NCBI GenBank assembly: GCA_934155645.1
Contig: CAKPHC010000001.1
Span: forward strand, 252,999 to 316,998
Direction of reading: 5' to 3'
DNA from: an uncultured Bacilli bacterium
GTDB taxonomy: Bacteria; Bacillota_I; Bacilli_A; RF39; UBA660
DNA: 64,000 bases
The first letter of the stretch is position 1, and each line of letters opens with the position of its first letter. The notes under the pieces were generated by a model. That model worked only from the letters and a program-made list of their open reading frames with translations. It was not told the DNA's origin and did not search any database. Shown here one piece after another: positions 35,252 through 45,369 of the stretch. The position numbers and the translations under genes are program-made.

Positions 35252-37321
35252 TTAATTACCGCTTTTTTTAATAATTTCTTCAGCGATATTTTTAGGTACT
35301 TCTTCATAGTGATCAAATGTCATAATGAAGTTACCACGTCCTTGGCTGTTGCTTCTTAATGAAGTAGCATAACCAAACATTTCTGCTAGAGGTACCATTG
35401 CTGATAGCATAATAGCATTTCCTCTATTTTCTTGTCCTAATGGACGACCACGTCTACTAGTTAAATCACCCATAACGTTACCAAAATATTCATCTGGTAC
35501 AGTTACATCAACTTTCATTATTGGTTCAAGTAGAACTGGGTTACATTTATTTTTAGCTTCTTTTAATGCCATAGATGCAGCAATTTTGAAAGCCATTTCG
35601 CTTGAGTCAACATCATGGTAAGAACCATCAAATAATGTTGCTTTAACGTCTATCATTGGATATCCTGCAAGAACTCCGCCTTCTAGGGCTTCTTGTAATC
35701 CTTTATCAGTTACTGGAATATATTCACGAGGAACCACACCACCAACGATAGCATCAACGAATTCATATCCTTTATCAGGATTTGGTTCAAATTTAACCCA
35801 TACGTGTCCGTATTGTCCACGACCACCAGATTGTTTAATATATTTACCTTCACAATCAGCTGCTTTCTTGATAGTTTCACGATAAGCTACTTGTGGTTTA
35901 CCAACATTAGCTTCAACATTGAATTCTCTTCTCATTCTATCAACTAGAACGTCTAAGTGTAATTCACCCATACCAGAAATAACTGTTTGACCAGTTTCAT
36001 GGTCTGTATGAACTCTAAATGTTGGGTCTTCTTCAGCTAATTTTTGTAATGCAATACCCATCTTATCTTGGTCAGCTTTTGATTTTGGTTCAACAGCTAA
36101 TTGGATAACTGGTTCTGGGAATTCCATTGATTCAAGGATAACTGGTTTCTTTTCATCACAAAGTGTATCACCAGTAGTAGTATTTTTTAATCCTACTGCT
36201 GCAGCAATATCTCCTGTAAATACTTCAGAAATTTCAGTTCTGTTATTAGCATGCATTTGTAAGATACGACCAATTCTTTCCTTAACATCTTTAGTAGAGT
36301 TCAAAATATAAGAACCACTACTTAAATGTCCAGAGTATACTCTAAAGAAAGTTAAACGTCCAACGAATGGGTCAGTCATAACTTTAAATGCTAATGCACT
36401 AAATGGTTCGCTATCACTAGGATGTCTTACTGCTTCATTACCATTTAAGTCAGTTCCTTTAATAGATTCTACATCTGTAGGAGCTGGTAAATAATCAATA
36501 ACAGCATCTAGTAATAATTTGATACCTTTATTACCTAAAGCAGTTCCACACATTACTGGGAAGAACTTAACTTCAAGTGTTCCTTTTCTTATTGCTTTTT
36601 TGATTTGTTCAACAGAAATATCATTACCTTCAAGGTATGCTTCCATCATTTCATCATCAAATTCAGCAACTGCTTCAATTAATTCAGCATGTTTTTCTTC
36701 AGCTAAATCTTTTAACTCAGCAGGAATTTCAATTTCTACTGGTTCTTCTTCTTGTTTACCATCATATTGGTAAGCTTTCATTGTAACTAAATCAATAATT
36801 CCGTTAAAATTATCTTCAGCTCCGATAGGCCATTCAATAGGTTTAGCATTAACTCCAAGTCTAGAATCAATTGATTTTAAACTATACTCGAAGTCAGCTC
36901 CCATTTTGTCCATCTTATTAGCAAAAATAATTCTTGGAACTTTAAATTCAGTTGCTTGACGCCATACTGTTTCAGTTTGTGGTTCAACACCAGCTTGAGC
37001 ATCAATTAAAGCTACAGCACCATCTAGTACTCTTAAACTACGACTAACTTCGATTGTGAAGTCTACGTGTCCTGGAGTATCGATGATATTAAAACGATAT
37101 CCTTTCCAGAATGCTGTAGTAGCAGCAGAAGTGATAGTTATACCACGTTCTTGCTCTTGTTCCATCCAGTCCATTTGTGAAGCTCCATCATGAGTTTCAC
37201 CAATTTTATGGATTTTTTTAGTATGGAATAATACACGTTCTGTACAAGTAGTTTTACCTGCATCGATATGTGCCATTATTCCTAGGTTTCTTGTTTTATT
37301 TAAAGCTGTTTCTCTTGCCAT
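35252..37321 (-). CDS. fusA: Elongation factor G
   Basis: 689 residues, full length. G motifs are AHIDAGKTT (17-25), DTPGHVDF near 82-89 and NKMD near 136, and domains II-V follow to the C-terminus. It drives ribosomal translocation and recycling. It sits 12 nt after rpsG. Confidence 0.98.
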   Translation of the reverse strand: MARETALNKTRNLGIMAHIDAGKTTCTERVLFHTKKIHKIGETHDGASQMDWMEQEQERGITITSAATTAFWKGYRFNIIDTPGHVDFTIEVSRSLRVLDGAVALIDAQAGVEPQTETVWRQATEFKVPRIIFANKMDKMGADFEYSLKSIDSRLGVNAKPIEWPIGAEDNFNGIIDLVTMKAYQYDGKQEEEPVEIEIPAELKDLAEEKHAELIEAVAEFDDEMMEAYLEGNDISVEQIKKAIRKGTLEVKFFPVMCGTALGNKGIKLLLDAVIDYLPAPTDVESIKGTDLNGNEAVRHPSDSEPFSALAFKVMTDPFVGRLTFFRVYSGHLSSGSYILNSTKDVKERIGRILQMHANNRTEISEVFTGDIAAAVGLKNTTTGDTLCDEKKPVILESMEFPEPVIQLAVEPKSKADQDKMGIALQKLAEEDPTFRVHTDHETGQTVISGMGELHLDVLVDRMRREFNVEANVGKPQVAYRETIKKAADCEGKYIKQSGGRGQYGHVWVKFEPNPDKGYEFVDAIVGGVVPREYIPVTDKGLQEALEGGVLAGYPMIDVKATLFDGSYHDVDSSEMAFKIAASMALKEAKNKCNPVLLEPIMKVDVTVPDEYFGNVMGDLTSRRGRPLGQENRGNAIMLSAMVPLAEMFGYATSLRSNSQGRGNFIMTFDHYEEVPKNIAEEIIKKSGN

Positions 37322-37333
37322 GTTAACCCCTTC

Positions 37334-37801
37334 CTACCAACGATAATGAGCAAATGCTTTATTAGCTTCTGCCATTCTATGAGTATCTTCACGTTTCTTA
37401 ACAGCTGCACCTGTACCATTAGATGCATCAATGATTTCAGCTGCTAAATTTTCAGCCATTCCTTTTCCGCCTCTAGCTCTAGAGTAATTTACTAACCAAC
37501 GAATTCCTAATGCTTGGCTTCTAGCAGGTGTTACTTCTATTGGTACTTGGTAGTTTGATCCACCAACTCTACGAGATTTAACTTCTAGTGCTGGTTTAAT
37601 GTTTTCCATCGCTTTATCGAAAACTTCCATTGGTTCTTGACCAGTTTTCTCTTTAACTATATCAAATGCTTCATAAAGAATTGTTTGAGCAATTCCTTTT
37701 TTACCATCTAACATAATTGCATTAATTACTTTTGTAACTACTTTTGATTTATATATTGGATCTGGTAAAACGTCTCTTTTTACCGCACGTCTTTTACGCA
37801 T
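37334..37801 (-). CDS. rpsG: 30S ribosomal protein S7
   Basis: 155 residues, starting MRKRRAVKRDVLPDPIYKSK and containing the S7 signature DPIYKSKVVTKVINAIMLDGKKG. It nucleates the 30S head. It lies between rpsL (32 nt upstream) and fusA. Confidence 0.98.
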   Translation of the reverse strand: MRKRRAVKRDVLPDPIYKSKVVTKVINAIMLDGKKGIAQTILYEAFDIVKEKTGQEPMEVFDKAMENIKPALEVKSRRVGGSNYQVPIEVTPARSQALGIRWLVNYSRARGGKGMAENLAAEIIDASNGTGAAVKKREDTHRMAEANKAFAHYRW

Positions 37802-37833
37802 TTTTATGTCCTCCCTTCGATTATGATAATCTA

Positions 37834-38253
37834 TTATTTAGATTTTTTTTCTCTTTTAGCTCCGTATTTACTACGTCCTTGTTTTCTGTCTTTAACTCCA
37901 GCAGTATCTAAAGTACCACGAATAATGTGATAACGTACACCGATCAAGTCTTTTACACGTCCACCACGTATTAATACAACGCTATGTTCTTGTAAATTAT
38001 GACCAATACCTGGAATATAACAAGTTACTTCCATACCATTACTTAAACGTACACGGGCATATTTACGAAGTGCTGAGTTTGGTTTCTTAGGTGTCATAGT
38101 TCCAACACGAGTACATACTCCACGTTTTTGAGGTGATTTTTGATCAGTTTGTTTCTTTTGAATACTGTTTAATCCAATTCCTAAAACAGGTGATTTACTT
38201 TTTCTAGTCTTATCGCTTCTGCTCTTTCTCACTAATTGGTTAACTGTAGGCAT
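37834..38253 (-). CDS. rpsL: 30S ribosomal protein S12
   Basis: 139 residues. Conserved TVNQLVRKSRSDK start, KKPNSALRKYARVRLSNG near 56-73 and the GGRVKDLIGVRYHIIRG loop, where streptomycin-resistance positions lie. The Lys of KPNSALR is the sensitive-type residue. It is first in the str operon, with promoter at 38353-38381. Confidence 0.98.
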   Translation of the reverse strand: MPTVNQLVRKSRSDKTRKSKSPVLGIGLNSIQKKQTDQKSPQKRGVCTRVGTMTPKKPNSALRKYARVRLSNGMEVTCYIPGIGHNLQEHSVVLIRGGRVKDLIGVRYHIIRGTLDTAGVKDRKQGRSKYGAKREKKSK

Positions 38254-38312
38254 AAATTCAATCTCCTTTCCTTACACATCGCCAGGTGTATCATTTTTCA
38301 TCTTAAATATAA

Positions 38313-38331
38313 GTTTTGCCCAAAGCAAAAC
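38313..38331 (-). promoter_or_regulatory. Hairpin in the str operon leader
   Basis: GTTTTGC (38313-38319) and GCAAAAC (38325-38331) are perfect arms in the ~100-nt leader of rpsL. There is no T run, so it is not a terminator. It may be a leader structure that regulates or stabilises the mRNA. Confidence 0.4.
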
Positions 38332-38352
38332 CTAAAATTAATCAGCATCAAT

Positions 38353-38381
38353 AATATATCATTATCTTTTTATGAAGTCAA
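38353..38381 (-). promoter_or_regulatory. Promoter of the str operon
   Basis: Minus strand TTGACT (38376-38381), 17-nt spacer, TATATT (38353-38358). It overlaps the region upstream of the divergent pflX gene. Confidence 0.7.
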
Positions 38382-38440
38382 CAATTATTTTAACTAATTA
38401 TCTATACATAATATGCTATAATATTTTCGGATGTGAAAAA

Positions 38441-39340
38441 ATGAATGAATTATTAAATAAATGTATGCTTTGTCCACGAAATTGTGGAGTAAATAGAAAT
38501 AATAATGAGTTTGGTTTTTGCAAAATGGGGAAAGATTTAATGGTTGCAAGAGCTGCTCTTCACTTTTGGGAAGAACCAATTATTTCTGGAGAAAAAGGCT
38601 CAGGTACAGTTTTCTTTTCCGGATGCAATTTAAAATGTGTATTCTGTCAAAACTTTCAAATTTCTACCAACAACTTTGGAAAAAAAATAACACCTGAACG
38701 CTTGAGTGAAATTTTTCTAGAATTACAAAGTCAAGGTGCTAACAACATTAATTTAGTAACACCTACTCATTTTATTCCTCAAATAATAGAAGCAATTACT
38801 CTAGCTAAAGAAAAAGGTCTTAATTTGCCAATCGTATACAACAGCAGCGGATATGAAAAGATAGAAATAATTAAATTGCTTAAAGGCTATATTGATATAT
38901 ATTTGCCAGACTTTAAATACTTTGATGATAAATATGCTATAAAATATTCTAAATGCCCTAACTACTTTGAATATGCAAGTAAAAGTATTGCTGAAATGAT
39001 TAGTCAAACAGGAAAACCCGTTTTTAACAGTGAAGGTTTATTAGTAAAAGGAACTATAGTAAGACATATGATGTTACCAGGATTATTAGAAGACTCTAAA
39101 AAAATTATCCACTATCTTGTGGCAAATTATAATGACGATATCTTTATTAGTATTATGAACCAATATACTCCTACTAATAATATTCAAAAATATCCTGAAA
39201 TTAATTGTACTGTAAGTAATGAAGAATATGATTCATTAATTGATTATGCAATTGATATAGGAATCAAAAATGGATTTATGCAAGAAGGTGAAACACAAAA
39301 GACAAGTTTTATACCAGAGTTTGATACCACTGGTGTATAA
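38441..39340 (+). CDS. pflX: PflX-like radical SAM protein
   Basis: 299 residues from the ATG at 38441 (GGATG about 8 nt upstream); the open frame reaches back to 38372 through promoter-like sequence. The N-terminal CMLCPRNCGVNR and RAALHFWEEPIISGEKGSGTVFFSGCNLKCVFCQN contain the radical SAM cluster motif CxxxCxxC near 63-70. This matches the PflX family (COG1313), related to pyruvate formate-lyase activases but of unproven substrate. No pfl gene is in the window. It is transcribed divergently from the str operon. Confidence 0.88.
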   Translation: MNELLNKCMLCPRNCGVNRNNNEFGFCKMGKDLMVARAALHFWEEPIISGEKGSGTVFFSGCNLKCVFCQNFQISTNNFGKKITPERLSEIFLELQSQGANNINLVTPTHFIPQIIEAITLAKEKGLNLPIVYNSSGYEKIEIIKLLKGYIDIYLPDFKYFDDKYAIKYSKCPNYFEYASKSIAEMISQTGKPVFNSEGLLVKGTIVRHMMLPGLLEDSKKIIHYLVANYNDDIFISIMNQYTPTNNIQKYPEINCTVSNEEYDSLIDYAIDIGIKNGFMQEGETQKTSFIPEFDTTGV

Positions 39341-39349
39341 CCTGTCTTT

Positions 39350-40294
39350 TTACTTATATATACAATTATTTTCAAATACATTAATTATATGTAATACTTT
39401 TCTACTCTTTTCAAGTATTTTATTAACCTTATACTTCTTAAAAAATTTAACTTTATCAAGATTAGCTTCATCTTTTAATATTTCATCTAATAATGTAACT
39501 AATTTGTTATAACTATCATCAATGCCTGTAATATTATCAAACCATGATGAAATATCATCAATATTACCTTTTAGTCTTAAGTTTTCAACTGTTGGAATAA
39601 AAGTTTTATTTTTCATTAATTCTTTACAAATATATGACTGAAAATAATAAGCATTCGATTGATATCCATTGTTATCAATATCATGATTTAATGAATATAA
39701 AGTATTAACAAATTCACTATTATTAATTTTATAATTGTTAAACGTATTAATTATATTAATAACATCTTCAGTCTGTTTAGTATTGATAATCTCTTCCAAA
39801 GTAATATCAGCACTTCTTGACTTTACTTTAGTAATATCATCCTTGTAAAAATTAATATAACTAAGTCCCGTTCTTAGAGAAACTGTAGAATCATCCCATT
39901 TAATTTCATTTATTATAGAATTAATCGCATGATTAAATTCATGTACTAAGTTATCAATAAGTTCTACTAAACTAGTGCCATAGTAATCATTAATAACTAT
40001 TTCTTTAGAAGAAAAATATTTAACAGTTCCATCTTCTGTTTTAGAATGCAATTTTCTATTGAAATAAGCCGCAAAAGATTTATTGCCTGTTTCGTTAATA
40101 TAAACCGGAACATTTTCAAAGCAATTTAAAATAATACGTTCTTCTTTTATACCATACTTGACTACAAAAGCAGGTATTATTAAGTACAAAACATGCTTTA
40201 TATTTGCAGGATAACTATATTTTTCACTTAATTTGTTAACAAAATCTATATATTTATTAAGAAAATCATTTATATTATCTTGACTTATATTCAT
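39350..40294 (-). CDS. Uncharacterised HExxH zincin
   Basis: 314 residues, not recognised as a named family. LVHEFNHAIN at about 116-125 is an HExxH zinc motif. LEEIINTKQTED at about 166-177 sits where gluzincins place the third zinc ligand. There is no signal peptide or membrane segment, so the protein is predicted cytoplasmic. It is likely a peptidase or former peptidase with unknown target. It ends 9 nt from the convergent pflX gene and starts 27 nt after dinB on the same strand, probably in one unit with it. Confidence 0.65.
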   Translation of the reverse strand: MNISQDNINDFLNKYIDFVNKLSEKYSYPANIKHVLYLIIPAFVVKYGIKEERIILNCFENVPVYINETGNKSFAAYFNRKLHSKTEDGTVKYFSSKEIVINDYYGTSLVELIDNLVHEFNHAINSIINEIKWDDSTVSLRTGLSYINFYKDDITKVKSRSADITLEEIINTKQTEDVINIINTFNNYKINNSEFVNTLYSLNHDIDNNGYQSNAYYFQSYICKELMKNKTFIPTVENLRLKGNIDDISSWFDNITGIDDSYNKLVTLLDEILKDEANLDKVKFFKKYKVNKILEKSRKVLHIINVFENNCIYK

Positions 40295-40321
40295 ATCATC
40301 ACCTATTAATAGTATAACACA

Positions 40322-41524
40322 TTACTTATCTTTATCTTCTTTTTTGAATAAACTTGCCGGCATAATTACATTATTCCCAAATCTATCATTAATATTATCT
40401 ATTGTTTTTTGAAATTTATGGTCACTTTCATCATATTTTTCAAAAAGCGATAATTGCCTATCACAACTAGAGGTAAAATTACTTAATCTAACACCCAAGT
40501 TTCTTACTTTAGTACCATCCCAAAAGCACTCGAATAAATCTATTATGTGTTTATATATTTCGTTTGTTATATCAGTCGGGTTATTAAGTTTCAATTGTTT
40601 GGAAAAATTTTTAAAATCATAAGTACGAATTGTAATAGCAACAGTAGATGCATAATATTTCTGCTTTCTTAATTGTTTCGATACTTTCTCTGTCTGTTTT
40701 AACAATGTATCTTTTAAACGTTTTACATCATCAACATCAACTTCAAATGTTTCAGAAACACTAATACATTTACTTCCTTCATATTCATTAATAACCTTAG
40801 AATTATCTATTCCATTAGCATATTCCCACATAGTAATTGCAAAGCTCTTAAAGTGCTTCTTCAAAAATTCTATATTAGTATTTGCTAAATCTCCAATAGT
40901 TTTTATCCCCAAGAGTTCTAACTTCTCACTAGACTTTCGCCCGACCATGTATAAATCCCCTACACTTAAAGGCCACATTTTTTGTTTTACTTCATAATCA
41001 AATAAAGTATGAACCTTATCTGGTTTTTCAAAATCAGAAGCCATCTTAGCACACAACTTATTATTAGCAACACCTATATTAACTGTAAAACCAAACATTT
41101 CTTTAATTTCATCTTTTATTTTATATGCTAAATCTACTAAGTTATCATACAAATAACTAGTATTACTCATATCCAAAAAGCACTCATCAACAGAAATTTG
41201 TTCCATATTGGGTGAATATTTTTCTAAATATTTAAACAAATTTTGGGAACTGTTTTTATAGTGATTATAGTCAGGTGGAAAAATTTTAAGATTCTTACAT
41301 TTTTTTCTAGCACTATACAACGTTTCTGCTGTTTTAATTCCATATTTTTTGGCAATCGGTGACTTTGCCAAAACTATTCCATGACGTTTAGATTCATCTC
41401 CACCAATAACCGAAGGTATTGTGCGAATATCCTCTTCATATCCATCATTTAATAACTTAACAGCACTCCATGACAAAAAAGCATTATTAACGTCTATATG
41501 AAAAATAACTCTTTCTTTGTCCAT
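40322..41524 (-). CDS. dinB: Y-family DNA polymerase (DinB/Pol IV type)
   Basis: 400 residues. VIFHIDVNNAFLSW (6-19) and the catalytic SVDECFLDMS near 121-130 are intact. A little-finger domain follows. It performs error-prone translesion synthesis. The hydrophobic C-terminus carries a QLSLFEK motif (about 366-372), a clamp-binding type sequence. SD GGTGATATT precedes the ATG. Position after gpmI with a terminator between shows it has its own transcript. Confidence 0.92.
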   Translation of the reverse strand: MDKERVIFHIDVNNAFLSWSAVKLLNDGYEEDIRTIPSVIGGDESKRHGIVLAKSPIAKKYGIKTAETLYSARKKCKNLKIFPPDYNHYKNSSQNLFKYLEKYSPNMEQISVDECFLDMSNTSYLYDNLVDLAYKIKDEIKEMFGFTVNIGVANNKLCAKMASDFEKPDKVHTLFDYEVKQKMWPLSVGDLYMVGRKSSEKLELLGIKTIGDLANTNIEFLKKHFKSFAITMWEYANGIDNSKVINEYEGSKCISVSETFEVDVDDVKRLKDTLLKQTEKVSKQLRKQKYYASTVAITIRTYDFKNFSKQLKLNNPTDITNEIYKHIIDLFECFWDGTKVRNLGVRLSNFTSSCDRQLSLFEKYDESDHKFQKTIDNINDRFGNNVIMPASLFKKEDKDK

Positions 41525-41570
41525 AATATCACCTGTTTAAATTATAGAACAAATTTTCGTATTTAGCAAT

Positions 41571-41602
41571 AAAAAAGAACTATATTAAGTCAATATAGTT
41601 CA
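41571..41602 (-). terminator. Terminator of gpmI
   Basis: GAACTATATT (41577-41586) and AATATAGTTC (41592-41601) form a perfect 10-bp stem. The minus-strand side continues as TTTTTT. Confidence 0.85.
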
Positions 41603-41603
41603 A

Positions 41604-43106
41604 TTATTTTTCTACCAAAACATTACCAGTCATTTCTTCCGGTATTTTTTCTCCCATTATTGTAAGCATTGTAGGGGCTACATCTCCTAATTTTCCATCA
41701 ATCACTTTATACTCGTCACTACATACAACGAAAGGCACTAAATTAGTGGTATGGGCTGTTAACTTATTTCCATCTTTATCTAACATTTCTTCACAGTTTC
41801 CATGGTCAGCAGTCACTAACAATGTACCACCTAATTCTTTTACCTTCTCATATATTCTACCCAAATTGAAATCGACTGTTTCAACTGCTTTTACGGCTGC
41901 ATCAAATACACCAGTATGCCCCACCATATCACAGTTAGCAAAATTTAGTATGACTACATCAAATTTATCAATTTCTTCAAGTAAAGTATCCGTAATTTCT
42001 TTAGCACTCATTTCAGGTTGCATATCATAAGTTGCTACTTTAGGCGATGGTATTAATATTCTTTTACATCCCTTTAAATCTTTTTCAACACCGCCATCAA
42101 AGAAATATGTAACATGAGCATATTTCTCAGTTTCTGCTATTCTTAATTGAGTATATCCTAAATTGCTTATATATTCACCAAAAGTATTTGCTAAATCATC
42201 TAATTTAAAAGCGTTTGTGCATATAACTTCATCACTTACCGGCATCATAGTTACTAATTTTAAATTATTAATAAAGGTTCTTTCGAAGCCATTAAAATTA
42301 GGATTAGTAAACGCACTAAATAATTCCCTTAATCTATCCGGACGATAATTAAACACTAATAAACCATCATTTTCTTTAACTAAACCGTTTTCATCTAACA
42401 AAATTGGTTTAACAAATTCATCATAAACTTCTTCATTATAGCTATCATTAATAGCATCTTCAAAATTACTATATTTTGTACCTGTTCCTTTTACAATATT
42501 GTTATAAGCAAGTTCTACTCTATCCCATCTATTATCTCTATCCATAGCATAGAATCGTCCTACTATAGTAGCAATACTACCAAGATTAATTTCTTTTATC
42601 TTATTATCTAATTCTTTTAAATATTTCATTGAACTATCTGGTAGCGTATCTCTTCCATCTAAGAATACATGATAATATACTTTATTTATATTCTCTTTCT
42701 TGCATAAATCCATCAATGCAAATAAATGATTAATATGAGAATGTACTCCACCATCACTAAGAAGTCCAAATAAATGTAGTGTTGAATTATTTTTCTTAAC
42801 ATGTTCAAATACGCTTAATATTTCCTTGTTATTTTCATATGTTTTATCTTTTATTTTACTGTTAATTAATTCAAGTGGTTGATAAACAAGTCTACCAGCT
42901 CCTATGTTCATATGCCCAACTTCACTATTTCCCATTTGTCCATGTGGAAGTCCAACTTTTTCTCCACTTGCCACTAATTTAGAATGTGGATAATTATTCC
43001 ACAAATACTCAAAATTAGGAATTTTAGCATGTTTAATTGCATTCCCATATTCCTCATCTTTTAATCCAAATCCATCCAATATAGTTAATATAATTGGTTT
43101 TTTCAT
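41604..43106 (-). CDS. gpmI: 2,3-bisphosphoglycerate-independent phosphoglycerate mutase
   Basis: 500 residues, full length. The alkaline-phosphatase-type metal sites are present: LDGFGL near 9-14, the catalytic Ser in MGNSEVGHMNIGAGRLVYQ near 58-76, DGRDTLP near 150 and TADHGNCE near 437-444. It interconverts 3- and 2-phosphoglycerate using Mn2+. It is one of five glycolytic genes in the window. Confidence 0.97.
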   Translation of the reverse strand: MKKPIILTILDGFGLKDEEYGNAIKHAKIPNFEYLWNNYPHSKLVASGEKVGLPHGQMGNSEVGHMNIGAGRLVYQPLELINSKIKDKTYENNKEILSVFEHVKKNNSTLHLFGLLSDGGVHSHINHLFALMDLCKKENINKVYYHVFLDGRDTLPDSSMKYLKELDNKIKEINLGSIATIVGRFYAMDRDNRWDRVELAYNNIVKGTGTKYSNFEDAINDSYNEEVYDEFVKPILLDENGLVKENDGLLVFNYRPDRLRELFSAFTNPNFNGFERTFINNLKLVTMMPVSDEVICTNAFKLDDLANTFGEYISNLGYTQLRIAETEKYAHVTYFFDGGVEKDLKGCKRILIPSPKVATYDMQPEMSAKEITDTLLEEIDKFDVVILNFANCDMVGHTGVFDAAVKAVETVDFNLGRIYEKVKELGGTLLVTADHGNCEEMLDKDGNKLTAHTTNLVPFVVCSDEYKVIDGKLGDVAPTMLTIMGEKIPEEMTGNVLVEK

Positions 43107-43114
43107 AACGCCTC

Positions 43115-44389
43115 CTATAATGTATCTGCTAAACAGAATAATGCATAAACTGGAATATATTTAACACCTTTCTTTATGCAAAAGTTATCTTCTGTTACCC
43201 TTATCGCATCTTTAATACCAAACTTATTCATAAACAAAGTAAGTGATTTTGATTTAGATACGTTTTTATTTACTAATTCGATTGGAATTATTCTTCCAGC
43301 CCTTGTTTGAATAACAAAACTTACTTCAGCTTTTCCCTCTGATTGATAATAATAAAGTCCATATCCAGCATTTAATAAATTTATTGCTATACAATTTTCA
43401 TAAATAATATTTTTCATATTGTAATCATTTAAAAACTTATTTTGATTCAAATGCATTTGATAAAACAAAACACCAGTATCATTCATATACAATTTAAAGC
43501 TTTCAGGATCCTTACAACTGCTGATAGGTGATTTAACATTACTAATCTTATAACATTTATACGCTAAATTGTTGTTATGTAAAAACGAAATTGATTTATC
43601 ATAATCTTTAGACCTACTACCAGCTTTAATAAGTCCATATTGAAACTTTCTATTTTGCTTTTGTAATTGAAAAGGAATACTATCCAATACTTCATTACAT
43701 CTAGTAATATCTATTAAATTATCTAACATTCCTATTTCCTTACGATAACTGTCTAATACCTTACCATATACAGGCATAGTAAGTAATCTATTTTTTTCTG
43801 TTAATTTAACATGAACAGCTTCAGGCATACCACCAGTCATAACAAATTCATCAAAATATTCCATAGCAACAGAATGGAAAGGCATAGCAGTATTATTCTT
43901 GAACGAAGTTTTAATAAATTCTATTAACTGGGTATTATCGCTAGCAAGTAAATATTCTTCAAAATCCATTGGATACATGGCTTTAAAATGAAATTCTTCG
44001 CCCTTAAATCTATTAAGATTTTCTTTTAAAGATGTAATCATAATAATATGGTATGCATTATCAAACTTACCAAACACTCTTAATCCATTGACAATATCAA
44101 CTTCATCAATATTATCAAAAATAATTAAAGTTTCGTTAGGAATAATAGTTTCATTGGATAAAAGAGATAATTTTGAAATAATTCTATCAATTGTTTTTTC
44201 TTTTCGTAACATATTTAATAAATCTAAGTTATTTTCACAATTAAAGTATACTGTATTTTTATACTCTTCTTCGCCAAACTTTAAAGCAGTATAAGTTTTA
44301 CCTACTTGTTTGTTACCATAAATTAATAACGGTTTTCTAGTTATATCTTTTTTCCAACGTCTAAGATAAGAATTTATTTTTCGTTCCAT
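43115..44389 (-). CDS. AAA-type ATPase with DUF4143 domain
   Basis: 424 residues from the ATG at 44389 (SD GGGAGGT); earlier ATGs in the frame lack an SD. RKPLLIYGNKQVGKTYTALKFG near 18-38 is a Walker A of this family, and ETLIIFDNIDEV near 90-101 is Walker B. The C-terminal half is a DUF4143 domain with a nuclease-like fold. Cellular role unknown; such ATPases are common in gut bacteria, often as single genes. It ends 8 nt before gpmI, so it may lead that transcript. Confidence 0.88.
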   Translation of the reverse strand: MERKINSYLRRWKKDITRKPLLIYGNKQVGKTYTALKFGEEEYKNTVYFNCENNLDLLNMLRKEKTIDRIISKLSLLSNETIIPNETLIIFDNIDEVDIVNGLRVFGKFDNAYHIIMITSLKENLNRFKGEEFHFKAMYPMDFEEYLLASDNTQLIEFIKTSFKNNTAMPFHSVAMEYFDEFVMTGGMPEAVHVKLTEKNRLLTMPVYGKVLDSYRKEIGMLDNLIDITRCNEVLDSIPFQLQKQNRKFQYGLIKAGSRSKDYDKSISFLHNNNLAYKCYKISNVKSPISSCKDPESFKLYMNDTGVLFYQMHLNQNKFLNDYNMKNIIYENCIAINLLNAGYGLYYYQSEGKAEVSFVIQTRAGRIIPIELVNKNVSKSKSLTLFMNKFGIKDAIRVTEDNFCIKKGVKYIPVYALFCLADTL

Positions 44390-44472
44390 AAAATGACCTC
44401 CCATCGCAATTATATACAATATAATTATATTACTTTTTATTTTACCAGTCAATCTCTGTAAAATATTAAGGC

Positions 44473-44498
44473 AAAAAAAGAGTTGTCATAAGACAACT
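44473..44498 (-). terminator. Terminator of spo0A
   Basis: AGTTGTC (44481-44487) and GACAACT (44492-44498) with a 4-nt loop; the minus-strand side continues as a T run. Confidence 0.85.
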
Positions 44499-44507
44499 TC
44501 ATAATCC

Positions 44508-45281
44508 TTATACCGGTACTGCGTGATGAAATTCTAATCTTAATTTATCAGCAACAGTAACTATAAACTCTGAATTAGTTGGTTTTGCTTTATCTATATC
44601 CACACTGTGACCGAATATTTCTTCCATCAAATCCCAATTTCCTCTATTCCAGCTAACTTCAATAGCATGCCTGATAGCACGTTCAACTCTTGATACTGTA
44701 GTATCATATTTACTCGCAATATCAGGATACAATTCCTTTGTAATTGCTCCAACTACTTCAGGTCTTTCATAAAGAATAGCAATACCTTCTCTAATATATT
44801 GATATCCTTTAATATGAGAAGGAATTCCTAATTCATGTAATACTTTTGTAATAGATATTTGTAAATTATTGTGATAAACGTCTATAGATTTACTACCATA
44901 GTTATCCGCATTAGCACAATCCATTACACGTTTTTCTAAATCACTCAATTCAAAAGGTTTTAGTATAAAATACTTTATTCCCATTTCTGATACTTTTCTT
45001 ATCATATCACCAGCATTATATGAGGTTAATACAATAACATTTTTATCTATATTGGAATCTTTCATTTCCTGTAATACAGATAATCCATCTTTTTTAGGCA
45101 TTATTAAGTCCAAAATTACTACATCGTAATCATCTTGACGTTCTTTAATTAACTTCATACCCTCAATACCATCATGGGCCTCTAAAGATATATCAATACT
45201 AGCATGATCACTAAAATACTCCTTCACCATTTTGATTAACTCTAAGTTATCGTCAATCATAAGCACTTTAATGTTTTTCAT
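44508..45281 (-). CDS. spo0A: Sporulation master regulator Spo0A
   Basis: 257 residues. Receiver domain: DD at 10-11, phosphorylation site D58 (VVILDLIMPKKDG) and the conserved Lys in FILKPF near 108. The effector domain (about 140-257) contains SRVERAIRHAIEVSWNRGN, the DNA-recognition helix typical of Spo0A. It binds 0A boxes when phosphorylated and commits cells to sporulation. A 0A box lies upstream at 45370-45380. SD AAAGGAT precedes the ATG. The gene indicates a sporulation-type regulatory heritage; no sporulation structural genes are in this window. Confidence 0.95.
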   Translation of the reverse strand: MKNIKVLMIDDNLELIKMVKEYFSDHASIDISLEAHDGIEGMKLIKERQDDYDVVILDLIMPKKDGLSVLQEMKDSNIDKNVIVLTSYNAGDMIRKVSEMGIKYFILKPFELSDLEKRVMDCANADNYGSKSIDVYHNNLQISITKVLHELGIPSHIKGYQYIREGIAILYERPEVVGAITKELYPDIASKYDTTVSRVERAIRHAIEVSWNRGNWDLMEEIFGHSVDIDKAKPTNSEFIVTVADKLRLEFHHAVPV

Positions 45282-45369
45282 TTTCTATCCTTTCTTACTT
45301 CATGCAAATATAATTATACAACAATATTCTATCTTTTTATAGAGCAAATTTTATCTACTTTTGTAAAAT

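Noticed and set aside
45282..45360. SigH-type promoter for spo0A
   Set aside because: A TATAAT box is present but no clear SigH or sigma-A -35 element at the right distance; not reported as a promoter.
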